Positions 56,816-64,000 of a stretch of DNA of 64,000 nucleotides are shown here, one piece after another. Origin of the DNA: Dasypus novemcinctus (lineage: Eukaryota; Chordata; Mammalia; Cingulata; Dasypodidae); the NCBI RefSeq assembly GCF_030445035.2, contig NC_080678.1, positions 118,177,947 to 118,241,946 of the forward strand, given 5' to 3'. Position numbers and translations under genes: made by a program. The notes under the pieces were generated by a model. It was not told the origin of the DNA, did no database searches, and saw only the letters and a program-made list of their open reading frames with translations. The stretch's first letter is position 1. Every line of letters starts with the position of its first letter.

Positions 56816-58960
56816 AACATGGAAGCTTCCAGGGACCCACGAAACCTGCACAACTCTCCACAGGCCACTTCCAGATGCCCCAGCCTGCGGTGTCCCTCAG
56901 TGCCTCTGTCCAAGGGGCGTTTCCATGGAAACATCAAAGCTGCGCTGCCCACAGCACAGGCCTGACCCGCCTCAGGCTGTGCAGAGGCAGCGACCCCAGA
57001 GCAGAGGACAGGGCTGAGGGGGCGGGGCCCGGGGCTGGGTTGGAGCCAAGGGGGGTGGGGCTGCGGGGGGCGGGTCGCGGGGGGGCAGAGCTGAGGGGGG
57101 CTGCGGCAGGCAGCCAGGCCCAGGGCTCCAGAAGCTGGAAAGCCTTGGGAACCAGCAGCGTTTCCTCCTGCAGGCCCCTGCCCTCTGGGTGCTGCCCGCA
57201 CCCCCGACAGCCCCTGCATGGAGGACTGAGGGGCTCCCAGGGAGCTGCCTGGTGCACTTACTGGTCAGGGTCCCTCCTGGCCACCCACTGGTCACGTGAC
57301 TCCAACAGAGCTGCTGTCAGGGCCCAGGCAGGGGGAGGGACAGTTAGGAGGTGGCCCCGGGGCTGTCAGCGCCCCCAGAGTTGTCTCCACATGTTGGGGA
57401 GCCTCTGCCTCTGTCCTCACGGGAGGCCTTGGCATCAGGAAACCGAGAAGGGACGCGGCTGGAGAGGTCGGGGTGCAGGGCCCTGCCCCGGGTGGGCCGG
57501 GCCGGAGGCTGTCTCAGATGCGGCTGAGCCAGGGATGCAGGGCCTTCCTGCCTCAGCACCAGGCGCCCAGGCGGGGCTGGGGGTCGGGAGGCCCGTGAGG
57601 TGCAGACGGCTCCCAAATGGCGCTCGTAGCTTACATTCATCTCCTTGCCCAATTGCATGCCCAGGCTTCTGGGTGGACAGCTGAGGGGGTTGTGAGCAAG
57701 CGGGGAGGGTTCTGGGCGGGAGAAGCGAGCCCTGAGAAAGGCCCTCTTGTGTGGGAAATGCCTTCAGAACCTTCTGGATGTGGAGACGTTCAGACCCCAG
57801 AAACAAGGAGAGAGGAGCCTGTCCCTCACCGGGTGAGCCCCGGTGACAGGGGAGTCGGGGGAACAAACCGAGGGCCCCCCAGAGGCCGACCGGGAAGGGA
57901 AGGCAACAGGAGCGGGGAGGCTGGCGGCGTGCACCCCTCCTCACAGAGCCAGCCGGGGGGCCCGAAGGGGCCTTGACGGGCGCCTCCCACCGGATCCTCA
58001 CAGCAGTCTTGGGCGTGCCGGGACAATTCTGAAGTCGCTGTGTGCAGGTGTGATTTCCAAATTGGGTGTTATCGAGGTCTTCTTGTAGGGTTTATGCGCC
58101 CTCTTAATTCTGTGTGCGTCTTTGCCAGGCTCTGTTGCAGGTTCTGTGTGGAAACTGGGTCCATTTTATGCACATTTTACCTGTGTGGGTGAATGCGTGC
58201 CAGCAAGCACGTGTATCCCCGCACCCTGTTTCCGCACGGGTCACTCTGCTGGGATCTGGAGCCCCCAGGGTCCACCCCTGAGGTGCCTAAAAGATGCACA
58301 GCCTGCAGGCCGAGGTCGTGCCCCGCCCTCGTGTGGTCCCCGCGAGTTCCTGTCCCCTGGCCTGGGCAGGGCTGGCATCAGCCTCCCTCTCCCGCTTCTC
58401 GCAGGGGACTCAGTGCCTGAGCACGGGCTCCGCGGGCGTGGAAAGGAGCCGGCCCTGCACCAACGCCTCGGCTTAATGATTAGAGGGACGTGACCCAACC
58501 AGTCCTGGGAGCATCAAACCAGGATGGGGCGAGGTCACTCACCCACTACAAGGCTGGGCTCTGAGCCGTGGTCCCTGGGCTAATGCCCTTCTCAGGCAGA
58601 CGAGGGCCAGGCAGGGCCAGGGGGAGGTTTGAGTCCCAGCTCCCTGTGGGAGGAGCAGTCATAACAGCCCTGGCCTCAGGCAGGAGCCCTGCGTGGTCAG
58701 GAAGGCCATGCTCTCCAAGAGGGGACAGAGAACAGAGCAGGGATCCCTGAGCTGAGAACTTGCTGCATCACAGGCTTGGGGGCACATTAGGGAGCTGGCG
58801 GTTCCAGCAGGGCCTGGCAGGAGCCTCTCCAGGGCTGGGCTCCTCCCATCCTTCCATGTGGGGGAGAACACATATTCCAGCCAATATTTTAAGTGACACG
58901 TGGGAGGGATTGCTAATACTGCATTATAAGGTACCTTAACTACCTGTGAGGACATAGTGT
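56816..58960 (+). other. GC-rich region without a recognised gene
   Basis: 56990-57110 is very GC-rich with GC boxes (GGGGCGGGGCCC) and G runs. No exon or start could be supported. Confidence 0.45.
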
Positions 58961-59129
58961 TATTTGAAGGTGGATTTGAAAATTCCTATTTCAAGCTTTA
59001 AAGAAACTAGTAAAATAATTTTAAAAGAAATATATTTCTTATGCTAGGAGAGGAGAGAAAATGGAATCATAAAATGCTTACTCAAAACCACAGAAGGCAT
59101 AAAAAGAAAGAAAAAGATGTTAATGGGGA

Positions 59130-60060
59130 AAAGTGGTGGGGGAGGAGGTAGGGTATATGGGAATCTATATTTTCAATGTAGTCTAGAGCTTCTTTAAAAA
59201 GAAATTAAAAAAAAAGAAGTAAAAGAAAGAACAAGGACAACAGATAGAAAATAGTTACAAAATGATATATATTAATCCAAGCATGTCAATTGCTTTAAAT
59301 GTGAATGGTCTAAATACAGCAATTTAAAAACAGACTATCAGCATGGATTAAAAAAAATAAAAAGATGACCCAACTATTTGTTGTCTAAAGAAACCCACTT
59401 TAAATATAAAGACAAAGACAGATTAAAAATAAAAAGGATGGAAAAAGATGCACCACACAAACACTAATCAAATAGAAAGCTTTAATAATTCTGTTAACTT
59501 CAGACAAAGCAGATTTCACAGTAAGGAAAATTATCAGGGATAAAGAGTGGCATTACATCATGAAAAAGTGGGCAGATTTTTCAAGACACAACAATCCTGA
59601 ATGTATTTGTGCCTAACAGTAAAGCACCAAATGTGTGAAGCAAAAAGGGTAGAACTGCAAGGAGAAAAGACAAATCTCTCTGGAGACTTCAGTGCCCCTG
59701 TATCAGTTACAGACAGATCCAGAAGGCAGAAAATCTAGAAGAATACATTTGATATCAACAGCAACAATCAACTAGATCTAGTTGACACCAATGGAATTCT
59801 TCCTCCAAAAACAACAGGATACACATTCTTCTCAAGCATCCAATGAACACTCACAAAGATAGCCCAAACCCTGATCCATAAAACACATGAACAAATTTAA
59901 AAGAATAGAAGACAAAGTATGCTCTCACATCACAGTGCAATTAAAGTAAAAATCAGTAACAGAAAGACCACTAGAAAATCCAAAAATATTTGAGGATTAA
60001 ACATTTCTAAAAAACCCATGTGTCAAAGAAGACATCTCAAAGGAAATATAAAATTCGTCT
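59130..60060 (+). mobile_element. Old LINE-1 ORF2 (endonuclease part), sense
   Basis: Motifs such as TTAAATGTGAATGGTCTAAA and AAAGAAACCCACTTTAAATA are typical of the L1 endonuclease region of old L1M-type elements. A separate L1 3' end (GGGTATATGGGAATC) lies at 59140-59215. Frames are broken. Confidence 0.65.
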
Positions 60061-62700
60061 CAAATATCAGGGCTACCTGCCAAATATTAAAGCTGTTTTC
60101 TTCTTTGCCTTGCTATCACTTCAATGGATAATTTATAAAATCTTGGCAGAATCAGGAGATGTATTCAATTATATATAATATTTCCATTTAGGCCAAATGC
60201 ATTCCTGATAGTCCTTTAATTAGATACCTCGCAGCAATTGGATACTTATATATGGTGATACATTATAGAAGCTTTACCTAGGCCTTTGGGACCATAGGTT
60301 TTCTCTTAGAAATATTGAATATCTGTCTCCCTTTGTTTAATTTTTTTAAAGCATATAGGTTAAAGGTTTAGATGCCCCACTAGTCCAGAAAATATATCCA
60401 TTTAGTTTGAAAAAGCAACAATTTTTTTCTCCAAACAGTAGATTTAGAATACAAAGGCCAACATGAATTTTTAAATAAGGAGATCCAACTTAAACATTTT
60501 ATTCAACCATATCTCTTAAATTTACAAATTTGAATACTGTTATGGATAAATTATATTTGCACATACTGCATAATAGGAAACACAGAAATACTACCTTAAG
60601 TTTGTTTCTTTTTCTGTAGATACCTAGAAATGTGTTACCTTAAGTCTAATTCATGGCTTCAGAAAAGAGCATTTTGCCTTTGCTTGTCTTGCATTATGAG
60701 CCAATCTCCTATAATAGATTTATCACCGTTGGCAGTACTGATCACTAGAATTTTAACTGGATGGCAAAGTTTAAGTAACTCTTGCTTAATTGTATTTCTT
60801 CTAAGACTCGCTCAAATATCAAATCAAATTTACTTAACTTATGATTGAAGCAGTTCTATCAATTTCAGACATAACACTTTCTGGCATGTTTGAAACAAAT
60901 CATTCCCCAAAATATACCACTCTATGAATATAAGAAAATAGGGTACTCTCAAATACCAGGCCCATTAAATTCTGAGTCTATTTAAGATTGCTTTATACTG
61001 TGAGGGAAAAAACGTGTCTACTTTCAGGAGGAAAAATGGCTTCATTCAAACAAATTATGCAAAATTTCCTCCAGATGATGGTGCAGCTATCAAAATAAAC
61101 ATCATCGCACTTGGCACATGTGCAATAGAATGAAGTCAGAGGTGCCAGTCAAGGTCTTAGTTTTCCTTCTCCACAAAAAGAAAATGATGAAATGCGTCCA
61201 TGTTCCTAAGCTGCCAACTTTCAAATCACCGGTATCTTTTTATACCAAAAATATATTCAACTCCCACCCCAGTGCAGAGAATATCATGAACATTTCATGT
61301 ATAATATATCAGTAATAGGTCACTTATTTAAAAATAGAACATATTAATTAACACAAATCCATCACCATCTCATATTTCCTGTCCTTCCAAAGCAAAATAA
61401 ATATTTCACAAAGCAATGAGTGTTTCATGTAATGCACATACACATTGTACTTGGGAAACTGTGTGTATGCTAGTGTTCCAATATATTTGTTTATAGATGT
61501 GCATTATTGCCATTTTCATGTGAATAATGGTCAACCATTTTCTATTTGACCCTTTTCTTGGAGGGCAGCATTCATCTCTGTTTAAATTATATGCTCTTTG
61601 TAACATATTGGAAAGCTAACCTGTAAGACAAAACTCTCACTGTCGGTTTTCCTTCCTGGAAAATGGTGCATAAAGTCTTGTTTAAGTGAGTGATACTACT
61701 GAAAATAGAATACATCCCCCTGAGCCTCTCCCATGTCCAATCAAGAATGAGTCAAATTTGAAACATGAATCTAGGAGAATAATACAAACGTCCAGCTTCA
61801 ATTTACAAATTGATACGTACAAAGCTCAATCTTTGGCAGATCAAAGTAATAGAGACATTCTGACAGTGAATTGTGTGGTTGTTGGTCAGTGCCCTGACCC
61901 ACGAGGTAAGCCAGTTTGTGAGCGAAGTGGAGAGGCGCAGGAACGCAAATCACATCCTATAGGAGGAAGAAAACGAAGAGGAAGTTTCTTTTTCTGAATT
62001 TAATTTACATCTATTTTCTTTAGATTTACATTTACATATGTCACATCACAGATTCAAAACATAGGCATGCAAGTTTGAGCCATTCATTTTACAGATCTGG
62101 AGGAAAACCAGGATCAGAAGATACATACTGGCAAGTTATAATACATGTGGCACAGCTTGTAAGTCAAATGCTGCACTGTGTCTGGGGTCAAGCAAACGGT
62201 GTCATAGATGACATTATAATGTGTGGGAGTAACAGACCCATCTTTCAGAGCTGACTCACAATGAAGAAATCATACCTGGAATTAAAAGGACACATGAGAA
62301 TCAGCTCATTGCAGAAGAAAAGCACGTAGTGAGTGGAGGCTCTGAAAACATTTAGTCTGTTACTCAACAGAAATGCGTTCCCCAAGCAGAAAGTGTTTTC
62401 TTAAATGAAGCAGTCTGTCGAACAGGTAAACAATGATATAATGACACAACTCCATAAAGGACATTTAAATCATTGGGATGGTACTGTCAGGTGCTTTAGA
62501 CTAATAACGTACACACAGATGTCTAGAGAGAAAAATAAAATTAGCACATTTGCTATTACCTACATATTATCTCTAAACAACATACATTTCAAAAATGTAT
62601 ATATATTTATATTGTGTGTGTGTATATATATATGTGTAGGTTGTATATGTCAAAAGAACTTTTATTTACTCTAGTTTAAAGATTTACCCATATTGTTGGA
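60061..62700. other. AT-rich unassigned region with one open frame
   Basis: No repeat family recognised. A + frame at 61686-61997 (opening at GTG, no ATG at the start) runs 103 codons and ends GGRKRRGSFFF. It could be a retrocopy fragment or chance. (TG)n/(TA)n at 62610-62640. Confidence 0.35.
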
Positions 62701-63179
62701 TAGATCTTATTATCCAGAATTACATAATAAAATGTTCCTAGTCCTTTCAGTTGCCTGTTAAGTAATTCCCCATCATATACAGGCTTCAAAATTCATTATC
62801 CATTCTCTTGTTGTTAGTTTCCTCCTAATTTTTTTTCCAGTCTAAAGACATGAGGAAGAGTCTAATGGGTGCTTTCTTAGGCCCCAAATGCAAGTCTTTC
62901 TCTAAGGTATATAGCCAGATTGGAGCTTAGGTTGAGCAGCTGCGAATTCAGAATTGGTCTCTTTCTGGTGAACTGTTAGTTTCGTTTATTTCTTTTGATC
63001 AATATATCCAAGGCCAGCATTTTGAATTAATATTCTGGTGTGTTTTTCCATCCATTTTTTTCCCCCAATTTTATCATACTTTTAAGATTTACTAGGAGTG
63101 TTTCTTCCAAAGAACAACTAACTTAATGATTTTTCTCCAAACTGCAATCTGACTTAAGGGGCAAGGTTAATGTTTAAAT

Positions 63180-64000
63180 TATCAGGTTTATTTTATGTGG
63201 ACCATATTATTTTGTTCTTTACATTTATGTTTTTTCTGTGTTTTGCTTAATCCTTTCCTGTCTTCTACTAGATTGATCAATATTTCTGCCTTTCTTTCAA
63301 TTTCATTTATCACTCCTCCCACTCTATTGAGATGGAAGTCAAGTTTTTTTAATTTACATAGTCAACTTAACAAGTCTAAAGTTAATCATTTAAACTTTAA
63401 TTTAACCATTCTACCTAGCAACTGAGGATCTCTAGATTCTTTAGCCCTGATCCCTATTTTCCCATGCAAATGGTATTTATGTCCAATATTTTATATCTAC
63501 CTAGTTCTTACATACTCCCCAAATTTGACATTGATAAGGTCAGTGTTTTAAACTCCCAAATATTTTTGATAGCATTGCTTCTTGAATCTCATTCCTTCTT
63601 TATTTGTTCTCTCCTTTTCCCTAAATATATACTTTAAGATAGTTATATTTCAGTGAAGGTCTGATGCACATATACAATATGTATAATTATCTAAATCTTG
63701 TTTTATTTCACTCTCACCTTTGAATGATAGTTTAACTGGGTATCAAATTTTAGGGTGAGAGTTACTTGTTAGCATATTGAGGATATTTTTTCAATGTCTT
63801 ATGTTTTCTATTATTGAATGGAATTTTTATTGTTTATCAATAAAATATTTTCCTCTTCTGATTTTAAAATCTCTTGTCTCGGATATTTTGATGTTTCACT
63901 TTGTGTCTAGGTATTGATTTATTTTAATTGTTCTTGCTTAGGTTCTATTATTCCTGAATCTAAGAAGTCAGGTTTTCAACAATTCTCTCTTTAAGTATTG
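63180..64000 (-). mobile_element. Old LINE (L1M/HAL1-like), antisense
   Basis: T-rich strand with AACTGGGTATCAAATTTTAG and TCGGATATTTTGATGTTTCA, typical of old antisense LINE sequence. Subfamily uncertain; extends past the window. Confidence 0.45.

Overview
The window is vertebrate nuclear DNA: short exons with GT/AG borders, long introns and dense LINE-1, tRNA-derived SINE, MIR and LTR repeats. Three copies of an Ala-tRNA-like SINE of the DAS type, and L1 subfamilies with matching 3' ends, point to a xenarthran, most likely an armadillo. That is inferred from repeat type, not from a database match.

One host gene spans most of the window on the + strand. It is an ANTXR-family gene that I identify as ANTXRL (anthrax toxin receptor-like). 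Sixteen phase-compatible coding exons lie between 3748 and 53785. They encode most of a von Willebrand A (vWA) domain, the ANTXR Ig-like/extracellular domain, an unusually long Pro/Lys/Glu-rich stalk, one transmembrane helix, and a short Cys/Pro-rich cytoplasmic tail ending in TAA at 53783-53785, with ATTAAA at 53874. The first exon(s), with the signal peptide and the start of the vWA domain, were not found and are probably upstream. The spliced frame is open for about 557 codons, yet the visible metal-site (MIDAS) positions of the vWA domain are largely replaced.

Layout: 1-3747 is upstream intron with old repeats. 3748-8513 holds eight exons coding for the vWA domain. 8514-16787 is an intron in which a TG-rich tract is split by a MaLR-type LTR element, itself split by an internally deleted L1. 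16788-16886 is an exon. 16887-35855 is an intron almost filled by antisense L1s, SINEs and a TAF13 retropseudogene. 35856-37829 holds the Ig-like end, stalk and membrane exons. 37830-39127 is a 29-bp minisatellite that starts at the splice donor itself. 39128-53578 carries three small tail exons among GC-rich sequence, L1s and a solo LTR. 52871-53662 is a near-identical 396-bp tandem duplication that duplicates the acceptor and start of the last exon. Beyond 53900 are repeats and no gene I can support.

The most unusual feature is the minisatellite at 37830. Each of its roughly 45 units carries a consensus or near-consensus 5' splice site (CAG|GTGAGT) in the sense direction, next to a small hairpin-forming inverted repeat. 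The true exon donor is the first member of the array.
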